Below, in pieces: positions 26,588 through 33,682 of a DNA stretch of 39,201 nucleotides. The notes under the pieces are model-generated. The model saw only the letters and a list, made by a program, of their open reading frames with translations, searched no databases and had not been told where the DNA came from. The stretch covers positions 1 through 39,201 of the forward strand of contig JAITHV010000125.1 of assembly GCA_031279835.1 (NCBI GenBank), given 5' to 3'. Source of the DNA: Coriobacteriales bacterium (lineage in GTDB: Bacteria; Actinomycetota; Coriobacteriia; Coriobacteriales; UBA8131). Both the position numbers and the translations under genes were made by a program. Within the stretch, counting starts at the first letter, position 1. Every line of letters starts with the position of its first letter.

Positions 26588-27762
26588 CCGGCCAGTCTTC
26601 TGGCATCGAGAAGGCCTATCTCAACAATGCCGCAACCTCGTACCCCAAGCCACCGTCAGTCGCCGAGGCCGTCTATGCCGCCCTGCAAAGGCTTCCTGGC
26701 GCCGCTAACCGCGGAGGCATTGACGACTTTGACGTGATGGGCACCGTGCGCCAGCGCCTTGCCCCGGTGCTTGGCGTCGCTGACAGCAGCCGCATCGCGC
26801 TCGGGCCGAACGCCACCTGGGCGCTCAACCTCGCCGTGTTCGGGCTGGGCTTGCGCGCCGGCGACTGGGTGGTGACGACAAAGGCTGAGCACAACTCGGT
26901 GCTTCGACCGCTCTATGCACTCAAAAAAGAACGTGGCGTCGAAATCATCTACATAGACACTGACCGCGACGGGCTGGTGTTGACCGACGACTGGGAGGAG
27001 CAAATCAGCTTCCATCGCCCACGGCTGTGCGTTTTCTCCCATGCTTCCAACGTGACCGGGGCTGTCAACGACGCCTCTCGTCTCACGGCAATAGCGCGGG
27101 GGAACCGGGCGCTCACCCTCATAGACCTTGCCCAGACCCTCGGCTGGGTGGACGTGCGACTCGAGGCATGGGGCGCCGACCTTGCCGCCTTTACCGGCCA
27201 CAAGTACCTCCTCGGGCCGCAAGGCATCGGGGGCCTCTATGTGCGCGGCGGCCTTGAGCTTCGACCTCACCTGGTGGGCGGCACTGGCATCCACTCCGAG
27301 CTTGACACGATGCCTCCCGACATGCCGCTGCGCCTTGAGGCAGGGACCGGCAACGAGCCAAGCGCCCATGGCCTGCTTGCAGCGCTTGCCTGGGCTGCCC
27401 AAAACCCCCTGGATGCTGGCGAGCGAGACCGCGTGTCACGCGAGGTCGAGTTCTTGCGCACCGCCTTGCTGCGCCTGCGCTGCAAGGTCGCCAACCCCGA
27501 CCCTTCAGGCCCGTGCACCCCCGTGATCTCGTTTTCGGTCGAGGGCATGAGCGCGAACGACGTTGGCGGTTTATTACTAGATTGCTATGATATTATCGTG
27601 CGCACAGGGCTTCATTGTGCGCCGCGCGTCTTCGAGTGCCTCGACTTTGACCCGTCTGCCGGAACCGTGCGGGCAAGCCTCTCGCGTTTCACCACTCACG
27701 AGGAGGTTGTCGCTTTGATAGAGGCAGTCAAGGACATCATCGCGTCTGGCTGCGCTAGCTGA
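26584..27762 (+). CDS. Class V PLP-dependent cysteine desulfurase-like protein (EF2568 type)
   Basis: A 392-residue PLP enzyme of the cysteine desulfurase / selenocysteine lyase class. It has the N-terminal YLNNAATSYPKPPSV, the ring-stacking histidine in KAEHNSVLRPL (H103), the phosphate-binding DLAQTLGWVD, the Schiff-base lysine K207 in FTGHKYLLGPQG and the catalytic cysteine C345 in RTGLHCAP. The short loop around the cysteine is that of the group found with selenium- or sulfur-requiring molybdenum hydroxylases. It is a good candidate for the sulfur donor that places the terminal sulfido ligand on the cofactor with XdhC. Start GTG 26584 overlaps the preceding stop. Selenium transfer is possible, but no SelD is in the window. 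Confidence 0.85.
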   Translation: MTGQSSGIEKAYLNNAATSYPKPPSVAEAVYAALQRLPGAANRGGIDDFDVMGTVRQRLAPVLGVADSSRIALGPNATWALNLAVFGLGLRAGDWVVTTKAEHNSVLRPLYALKKERGVEIIYIDTDRDGLVLTDDWEEQISFHRPRLCVFSHASNVTGAVNDASRLTAIARGNRALTLIDLAQTLGWVDVRLEAWGADLAAFTGHKYLLGPQGIGGLYVRGGLELRPHLVGGTGIHSELDTMPPDMPLRLEAGTGNEPSAHGLLAALAWAAQNPLDAGERDRVSREVEFLRTALLRLRCKVANPDPSGPCTPVISFSVEGMSANDVGGLLLDCYDIIVRTGLHCAPRVFECLDFDPSAGTVRASLSRFTTHEEVVALIEAVKDIIASGCAS

Positions 27763-27783
27763 GCCAAGGGGAGGGCCGCAGTA

Positions 27784-28065
27784 CTGAAGTTCGAGTCACA
27801 CAAGACAAGCGACTGCTTTGTCAATGCGGAGAACTACGAGTACCGCATCGCATCCACCTGTGCCGCGTTCGTAGCAGCTGCCTCGTCGAGCTTTGCCGAG
27901 CTGCGCGTCTATGAGCAGCTGCGCCGGCCTGCGTTTGCGGGAACCCTGCTCAGTGGCGCGCGCGTCAAGGGCGTCATGACTAGCGCCGTGCTCAAAGTCG
28001 GGTTTGACCCGACTTGTCTCGACCTGCAAAAGACGACCCTTGAGCAACTGCTCGACGCACTGTGA
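27784..28065 (+). CDS. 93-residue hypothetical protein with apparent CTG start
   Basis: An open frame directly after the PLP enzyme, in the same reading frame as it but separated by TGA. It contains no ATG, GTG or TTG before its likely start; CTG 27784 lies eight bases after a strong GGGGAGG site. The product (KFESHKTSDCFVNAENYEYR to TLEQLLDAL) has balanced, protein-like composition, two cysteines in the first third and one near the end. I do not recognise a family. It ends 14 bases before the convergent diaphorase operon. Alternatives are an internal start at a later ATG, leaving only about 30 residues, or chance openness. Its position in a coupled operon favours a real gene. Confidence 0.55.
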   Translation: MKFESHKTSDCFVNAENYEYRIASTCAAFVAAASSSFAELRVYEQLRRPAFAGTLLSGARVKGVMTSAVLKVGFDPTCLDLQKTTLEQLLDAL

Positions 28066-28079
28066 CCCAGGTCTTCTCC

Positions 28080-28829
28080 TCAGCCGAGATAGCGCTCGCG
28101 CGTCTTGAGCTTGCGCGCGACGCCCTGCTTGCCACAGCGCTCGCACAATAGCTCCGGCGACTCCCCGCCTTTGCGGGTGAGAAAGTCGTGCTGCTCGCGG
28201 GTCATTAGCGGCGCGTTGCAGCCAGTGCAGCGCATGAGCTCGAACTCCCTGCCCCAGACAGACACGGATTCGTCGGTGTGCTCATAAGCGATAGTTCCTG
28301 TTGGGCACACATGCGCGCACGAGCCACAGCCGATGCAGTCTGGTGGCATGCCGTCAAACGGCGCGGCTATCTTTTTTGTGACGCCGCGGCCCACTTTGGC
28401 GATTGCCCCGGTGCCGAGTGCCTCGCAGGCGGCGGTGCAGCGTCCGCACAGCACGCAGGTGTCGCTCTCGGGCGCCTTCACGAGCCGAGGGATGTCTGCG
28501 CCAAGCTGAAGGGCGAGCCTCTTGATCTCTGTGCTGCCGGGCGCAAGGCTCAAAAGCAGCGCGATGATGACTGAGCGTTGCTCGCGGATGCGCGGGCTTG
28601 CAGTATGGACCTCGATGCCGTCACGCACGGGATACACGCACGACGCCACCACCTTGCTGCGCCCACGCTCGATTACCTCCACGATGCACACGCGGCAGGC
28701 GCCGATAGGGAGAAGCCCCCTGTGATAACAGAGATGTGGTATGAGCATGCCGTTTCTCTCGGCAACGTCGAGCAGGTACTCGCCCTCCTCGCACGCGCAC
28801 ACACGGCCGTTGACAGTAATGCTGATCAT
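28080..28829 (-). CDS. NuoG/HndD-N-terminal-like iron-sulfur protein with zinc ribbon
   Basis: A 249-residue electron-transfer subunit. Residues 1-78 are a [2Fe-2S] domain (C34, C45, C48, C64). The usual His-Cys3 cluster segment that follows in NuoG and HndD is present in length but lacks the ligands. Two [4Fe-4S] motifs follow (C125/128/131/135 and C165/168/171/175). The C-terminus adds a ribbon with CTGC (201-204) and CERC (229-232). No hydrogenase or NuoG molybdopterin-type domain is present. ATG 28829 overlaps the NuoF-like stop (ATGA) and is preceded by AAGGAGG; the frame open to 28967 is upstream overlap. It is the last gene of the operon and would pass electrons between the diaphorase and the other subunits. 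Confidence 0.85.
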   Translation of the reverse strand: MISITVNGRVCACEEGEYLLDVAERNGMLIPHLCYHRGLLPIGACRVCIVEVIERGRSKVVASCVYPVRDGIEVHTASPRIREQRSVIIALLLSLAPGSTEIKRLALQLGADIPRLVKAPESDTCVLCGRCTAACEALGTGAIAKVGRGVTKKIAAPFDGMPPDCIGCGSCAHVCPTGTIAYEHTDESVSVWGREFELMRCTGCNAPLMTREQHDFLTRKGGESPELLCERCGKQGVARKLKTRERYLG

Positions 28830-30616
28830 GCGAGCGCCTCCTTGCGCTGATGGGCCGACACCGCGTCGAAGCGGCAGGACTCGCGGCAGGACCCGCAGGC
28901 TATGCAGCCGTCGCGCGCGATCTCGTAAGGTGTGTCTTTGTCTCCGCTGATCACGTCTACAGGGCATGCCTTCTTACAGGCCCCGCACGAGGTGCAGGCC
29001 TCGCTGTCTATGACAAACGTCGTGAGTGCCGGGCACACGCCGGCGGGGCACCTGCCCTCCTCGATGTGCGCGGCATACTCGTCGCGAAAGTGCGCAATGG
29101 TCGAGAGCACCGGGTTGGGCGCGCTTTGCCCAAGCGCGCACAGGGAGCTCTCCTTCATAGTCGCGCCGAGCCGCTCAAGCAGCTCGATGTCACCTTGCTG
29201 CCCGCGCCCCTCGCACAGGTCGGTGAGTATGGCGAGCATCTGGCGCAGACCCTCGCGGCACGGCGTGCACTTGCCACAGCTCTCGTCCGAGAGGAACTTC
29301 ACGTAGTAGCGCGCGACCTCGACCATGCAATCGTGCTCATCCATGACGATCATGCCGCCCGAGCCCATCATGGCGCCCTTCTCGGTCAGCGTGTCAAAGT
29401 CTACCGGCAGGTCAAGCAGCCCCTCGGGGATGCACCCGCCCGACGGGCCGCCCGTCTGAACCGCCTTGAAGCGCCGGCCGCGCCTGATGCCGCCGCCGAT
29501 GTCGAAGATGAGATGGCGCAGCGTCACTCCCATAGGAACCTCGACGAGGCCAGTGCGCTCCACCTTGCCTACGAGGGAGAAGACCTTCGTCCCCTTGGAG
29601 CCCTCGGTGCCGATCTCGGCAAAGCGAACGCCGCCCTGCGCGATGATGACGGGGATGTTCGCCAGTGTCTCGACGTTGTTGAGCACCGTTGGCTTGTCCC
29701 ACAGCCCGCGCTGGACGCTGCGCACGTACTTCGCGCGAGGCTCCCCAAGCCTGCCTTCGATAGAGGCCATGAGCGCGGTGGACTCGCCGCAGACGAAAGC
29801 CCCGCCGCCGCGCACTATCTCGAGGCGCAGGCGGCGCCCGGAGCCTCGTATGTTGGTGCCGATGTACCCTCTCGCCTCAGCGGCGCCAAGCGCTGCGGCG
29901 ACGTTGGCGCACGCAAGGCCGTACTCGTCTCGTATGTAGAGAAACCCCTGCTCGGCGCCGATGGCAAGCGCGGTGATGGCCAGCCCCTCGATCACGCTGT
30001 GCGGGTCGCCCTCTAGAATTGAGCGGTCCATAAAGGCACCGGGGTCGCCTTCGTCGCCGTTGCAGCAGACATACTTGGGAAACACCTCCTCAGCGCGGGC
30101 AGACGCCCATTTGACGCCCGTCGGAAACCCCGCCCCGCCCCGGCCGCGCAGGCCTGACGCAGTGACCTCGGCGATTATCTCGTCAGGCTCCATCGCAAGT
30201 GCCCGTTCGAGCGCCCGGTACCCCCCTGCGTCCAGATAGTCGTCGATTGCAAGCGGGTCGATGGTCCCGATGTTGCGCAGCGCGACCTTGTGTTGTGGGG
30301 CGTAGAAGGGGTTGTCCGCCTGCCGCAGCACGAGCTTCTTGTCTGCGTCGCGAAACAACAGCGACATGACTGGCCCATGCCCGAGTGACGCGGCGATCTT
30401 CTCTGCATGCTCTGGCTTCACCCGGTAGTATGATATGTCGTCAGGCTGCACCTTCACGATAGGGCCGTTCTCGCAAAACCCGTTGCAGCCGGTGCGCTTG
30501 ACGCTTGCCTCTGGGCAAGCCGCGTCGAGGGCGTCAGCGACCGCAGCGGCCTTGTTGGCGAGGCACCCCGTTCCACAGCAGACCAGCAGGGTTCGGCTTG
30601 TGGCGTTGTCACTCAT
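28826..30616 (-). CDS. NuoF/HndC-like NAD(P)H-binding diaphorase subunit
   Basis: A 596-residue flavoprotein. The N-terminal thioredoxin-like [2Fe-2S] domain has C14, C18, C44 and C48 (CCGTGC, GCNGFCENG). The FMN site shows GLRGRGGAGFPTGVKW and the NAD(P)H site NGDEGDPGAFMDRSILEGDP. The [4Fe-4S] motif is SCGKCTPCREG with a later cysteine in SLCALGQ. Two ferredoxin motifs end the protein (CTSCGACKKACP and CIACGSCRESC). This is the layout of HndC and bifurcating hydrogenase/formate dehydrogenase diaphorases. Starts at 30616 or 30619 (tandem ATG) overlap the NuoE-like stop; GGTGAG lies just before. It likely hands electrons from aldehyde oxidation to NAD(P), or runs the reverse. Confidence 0.92.
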   Translation of the reverse strand: MSDNATSRTLLVCCGTGCLANKAAAVADALDAACPEASVKRTGCNGFCENGPIVKVQPDDISYYRVKPEHAEKIAASLGHGPVMSLLFRDADKKLVLRQADNPFYAPQHKVALRNIGTIDPLAIDDYLDAGGYRALERALAMEPDEIIAEVTASGLRGRGGAGFPTGVKWASARAEEVFPKYVCCNGDEGDPGAFMDRSILEGDPHSVIEGLAITALAIGAEQGFLYIRDEYGLACANVAAALGAAEARGYIGTNIRGSGRRLRLEIVRGGGAFVCGESTALMASIEGRLGEPRAKYVRSVQRGLWDKPTVLNNVETLANIPVIIAQGGVRFAEIGTEGSKGTKVFSLVGKVERTGLVEVPMGVTLRHLIFDIGGGIRRGRRFKAVQTGGPSGGCIPEGLLDLPVDFDTLTEKGAMMGSGGMIVMDEHDCMVEVARYYVKFLSDESCGKCTPCREGLRQMLAILTDLCEGRGQQGDIELLERLGATMKESSLCALGQSAPNPVLSTIAHFRDEYAAHIEEGRCPAGVCPALTTFVIDSEACTSCGACKKACPVDVISGDKDTPYEIARDGCIACGSCRESCRFDAVSAHQRKEALA

Positions 30617-31085
30617 CATTCTCACCGCCCTCACGATAGCTGTCTACCAGGGTAGGAAGCTGCTCAAGGGAGACCTTCCCGTAATAGGCCTCACCGACGA
30701 CCATGACCGGGGCCAGTGCGCAGGAGCCGAGGCAGTTGACCAACTCGACCGAGAACTGTCCGTCGTCGGTCCTGCCATCCGCATCGAGCCTGAGCTGGCG
30801 GCTCAAGCTTCCCAGCAGGTTGCCAGCGCCGCGCATGTGGCAGGCCGTGCCGTCGCAAAGCTTGACGACATGCTTGCCCTTAGGCACCAGCGAAAGCGAC
30901 TTGTAGAATGTCGCAAGCGCATACAGGTGTGCCTGGGGCGTGTCGAGGCGCGCTGCGACGATAGGCAAAGCCTCTGCCGGAATGTAGTTGAACTCCCGCT
31001 GGATGTCTTGCAGTATTGCAAGTGAGAAGCGCCGCTCGGCAGGGTAGCGTCGAGCGATCTCCTCGATATGCGTGCTGTGGTCCAT
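30609..31085 (-). CDS. NuoE/HndA-like [2Fe-2S] subunit
   Basis: A 158-residue thioredoxin-fold protein of the 24 kDa NADH dehydrogenase family. Cluster ligands are C77 and C82 (CDGTAC) and C118 and C122 (CLGSC). The N-terminal helical part (IARRYPAERRFSLAILQDIQ, YIPAEAL) is the usual family lead-in. It pairs with the NuoF-like subunit. ATG 31085 is chosen since GGAAGG lies eight bases upstream; earlier codons of the frame are unlike the family. The stop overlaps the NuoF-like start region, indicating coupled translation. The flavoprotein gene ends 46 bases upstream. Confidence 0.92.
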   Translation of the reverse strand: MDHSTHIEEIARRYPAERRFSLAILQDIQREFNYIPAEALPIVAARLDTPQAHLYALATFYKSLSLVPKGKHVVKLCDGTACHMRGAGNLLGSLSRQLRLDADGRTDDGQFSVELVNCLGSCALAPVMVVGEAYYGKVSLEQLPTLVDSYREGGENDE

Positions 31086-31131
31086 GGATGCCTTCCTTCG
31101 TCTTCTCCGTGGCGGCGCCTGGCGGGCAGGG

Positions 31132-33576
31132 TCAGTCGCGCAGTATGCCCATCCGGTGGCTGTAGGCGCCAAGCACCAGCAAAGCGTCGCCGTCACGGCG
31201 GTAGTGGGTCCAATAGGTCACGTCGTTCTTCTTAAGCGAGGCCAGCTTGCTGCCGTCGTCTTTGTGGGCAAAGCAGGCCGCCGTGCCGTTCTCGGCGGCG
31301 GCTATGGTGTCTGCGAGGTCTTCCATGAGGATAAGGCGCTCCTCCATGAGGCCCAGCAGCTCGGGCGACACGGCAAGCGGCATGCCGTCGACCGTCGGCG
31401 GCGCACAAGGGCTTGCGCTGTCGTCGTCTTGCGCATGGACAGCCCTGAGCAAAAGACGCCGACACTCCATGCGGTTGACGCGGCGCTCAGACAAGGTTGG
31501 CATGCGCTTCGGCTCCCCGCCTGTTGCCAGCGCCTCGGCGCTTTTTGGCTCTCCGCCTGCTGCCAGCGCCCCGGCCATTGGCACTTGAGAGGGCGGCCCA
31601 AACACGAGGTCGAGCAGGTGGAACGCGCGACGTCCGGATTCCACCAGCAAGTCGCGGCACATCGCGCAATAAACGAGCAGGTCGTTGGTGCCCGAAAGCG
31701 GGCGCTCTGAGGCGAACTGCCGCCCCTGCTCGCGATCGGCATAATACACAAGGCCGCCGTAGCCACAGCATGGGGCGTCATCACGCGTGTAAGGGAGCTC
31801 GTCTATGCGATAGCCGAGACGCCCTGCTATGAGACGCACTGCCTCATGGAGCGGGGCGTTGCCGCGCGCGGAGCAGGCATCGTGTATGCTGAGCGCGCGC
31901 TGCTGGCCATGAGGCTCGTCGCGGGCGTCGCGGGCGTCGCGGGCGTCGCGGGCATCGCCGGCGTCGCCGCCTGCGTGGCCTGCGTGGCCGCTTCGTTCGG
32001 GAAGGCCAAGCTCGGACATCAACTCCCAGAGTGACACCTGTCTCATCTCAGGCAGTTGCTGCGCAAAGGTGTCCATACAGCTCGGGCAGGCGCAGACCAC
32101 GCAGGGGCGGCCGAGCCGCTCCCAATGTGTGCGAACCGTGCCGACGGCCTCCTCAAGCAGGCCATCGCGTCCTGCCCATCGCGCAGGCGCTCCGCAACAG
32201 CCAAGCATGGCAGCCACTCCCTCAGGCAAGCGGTCGCGCAGGAAGCCGTAGGCGCTCAGCACGTGCTCGGGGCTATACGCAGACAGCTGGCAGCCGGGAA
32301 AGAAGAGGTAGCGAGGCTGATCGCCCGATGCCTCGAGCTCAGGCGGGCAGAGCACAAGCGAGCAGGCGGAGCTGTTCGAGAACGCCATGTCGCGCAAGGC
32401 GAAGTCATGGGCAGATGGCGGCATTTTTTCTGTCGCCACCATGCTTCGTCGTGCTGCGGCAACGAGCCGCGTCATGCCGATGCCCAACGTGCAACGCTGC
32501 TCGCACAGGCCGCAGAGCGTGCAGGAGTTTATCATCCGGTTCGCGTAGCGCGTGCCCATAATGACGTTCTCGTTCGTGTACACCTCTCTGCCGTACGACT
32601 TGGGCCGCTTGCCGTAGCGCCGCAGATGGGCACAGGCCCTCGTGCAGGCGTCGCACGTGCACAGCAGGCAGCGCGACGCCTCTGAGGAGGCCTCGTCTTG
32701 TGTGTAGACGGTGCCCGTCTTTTGCACGCGAGGCAGCGACGCAGCTTCGGAGAGGTCGTAGTCGAGCAGGGTCTCGTAAGCGCCCTCGCGGGCGCGCTCA
32801 GCGGTGAGCGAAAGACGCTTGATGTAGCGCTCGACCGATGCGGCCGCTCGCTTGCCTGAGCTTGCCGAGGCTATGACGGAGGAGTCGCCAAGAAGCCTGC
32901 CCGCCACAAAGAGCGGCCTGCCTGCAGACTGATAGGTTGTCGCGTCGACTGGCACGCAGTCGCCCCATGATCCGGTGGCCAGCAGCACGGCGGCGTGTGT
33001 CGCGAACAACTGCTCAAGACGGCCGGCATCGAGTGAGGCGCCGTAACGCACGGTGATGCCAAGAGCACAGAACCCCTCGAGCTCGCGCTCGATATACTCG
33101 TGCGAGACGAGCGTGCCCTCGAAGGACCACAGTCTGCCGCCGAGAACGTCGGCCTGCTCGAACAGCTCGACGGCAAACCCCTTGCGGTCAAGCTCCCCTG
33201 CTGCAGAAAGACCGCTTATCCCGCCGCCCACCACGGCCACCGACCCTTGCGTCTTCGCAGTCGCGAAGCGCCGTTTGAACGGCTTGTAGCCGTAGGCGAC
33301 CGCCGCGCGCTCGAGCTCTCCGACGCTCACTGCGGCGTCAAGTCCTCCGCGCACGCAGGCGTCGGTGCACGGATGGTCGCAGACCATGCAGACGGCCCCC
33401 GCGAGGGGAACATGCTTTTGAAGCAGCGCATAGGCAGCCGCGTACTCGCCGCGCGCCACATGACGCGCAAGCACGGGAACGTCCACGTGCACCGGGCATC
33501 GTGCCGTGCATGCCGCCGGCTCGTCTTGCAGGCACCGCTCAAGCTCGTCGTACAAGGCCTGCTCTATTGGCACCAC
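31132..33576 (-). CDS. FAD-dependent pyridine nucleotide-disulfide oxidoreductase fused to Fe-S and CCG domains
   Basis: An 814-residue modular redox protein. Residues 1-80 form a GltD-like N-terminal cluster domain (C63, C66, C70, C74 among others). The FAD-binding motif VAVVGGGISGLSAAGEL (113-129) follows, then LLATGSWG of the second nucleotide site. Two [4Fe-4S] motifs come next (CLLCTCDACTRACAHL and CTLCGLCEQRCTLG), then two heterodisulfide-reductase-type CCG domains (FFPGCQLSAYS to LGCCGAPARW, and HDACSARGN to CCGYGG). A C-terminal domain ends in TYWTHYRRDGDALLVLGAYSHRMG. Two in-frame repeats encode linkers. Start is one of two tandem GTG codons (33576 or 33573) after GAGGAGG. It would connect the oxidoreductase to the NuoEF pair; flavin-based bifurcation is conceivable. 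Confidence 0.85.
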   Translation of the reverse strand: MVPIEQALYDELERCLQDEPAACTARCPVHVDVPVLARHVARGEYAAAYALLQKHVPLAGAVCMVCDHPCTDACVRGGLDAAVSVGELERAAVAYGYKPFKRRFATAKTQGSVAVVGGGISGLSAAGELDRKGFAVELFEQADVLGGRLWSFEGTLVSHEYIERELEGFCALGITVRYGASLDAGRLEQLFATHAAVLLATGSWGDCVPVDATTYQSAGRPLFVAGRLLGDSSVIASASSGKRAAASVERYIKRLSLTAERAREGAYETLLDYDLSEAASLPRVQKTGTVYTQDEASSEASRCLLCTCDACTRACAHLRRYGKRPKSYGREVYTNENVIMGTRYANRMINSCTLCGLCEQRCTLGIGMTRLVAAARRSMVATEKMPPSAHDFALRDMAFSNSSACSLVLCPPELEASGDQPRYLFFPGCQLSAYSPEHVLSAYGFLRDRLPEGVAAMLGCCGAPARWAGRDGLLEEAVGTVRTHWERLGRPCVVCACPSCMDTFAQQLPEMRQVSLWELMSELGLPERSGHAGHAGGDAGDARDARDARDARDEPHGQQRALSIHDACSARGNAPLHEAVRLIAGRLGYRIDELPYTRDDAPCCGYGGLVYYADREQGRQFASERPLSGTNDLLVYCAMCRDLLVESGRRAFHLLDLVFGPPSQVPMAGALAAGGEPKSAEALATGGEPKRMPTLSERRVNRMECRRLLLRAVHAQDDDSASPCAPPTVDGMPLAVSPELLGLMEERLILMEDLADTIAAAENGTAACFAHKDDGSKLASLKKNDVTYWTHYRRDGDALLVLGAYSHRMGILRD
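31507..31575. repeat. In-frame duplication (about 36 bp) in the flavoprotein gene
   Basis: Two imperfect copies of a 36-base unit encode ALAAGGEPKSAE and ALATGGEPKRMP. They form a linker between the last CCG domain and the C-terminal domain. Confidence 0.65.
31918..31989. repeat. 9-bp tandem repeat in the flavoprotein gene
   Basis: Three perfect copies of GCGGGCGTC (from 31921) are followed by degenerate copies and two copies of TGCGTGGCC. The encoded linker is rich in Asp-Ala-Arg triplets and joins the two CCG domains. Unit length is a multiple of three, so copy-number change would alter linker length without breaking the frame. Confidence 0.75.
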
Positions 33577-33682
33577 TCACCTCCTCGCGTCATCGGATGG
33601 GCCGCAGAGGACCCTGCCGGCGCAATGCCAGCAGGGCCAGTCTGTCTGCAGGCGCGCCCGTCGGCAGAGCGCGGCAAACGCG

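Noticed and set aside
27760-27762. TGA between the PLP enzyme and the 93-codon ORF as a selenocysteine codon
   Set aside because: The PLP enzyme ends at its normal family length, a strong ribosome binding site follows the TGA, and I see no clear SECIS-like stem-loop right after it.
28850-30016. Plus-strand open frame of about 388 codons
   Set aside because: Antisense shadow of the NuoF-like gene; the minus-strand product has all catalytic motifs.
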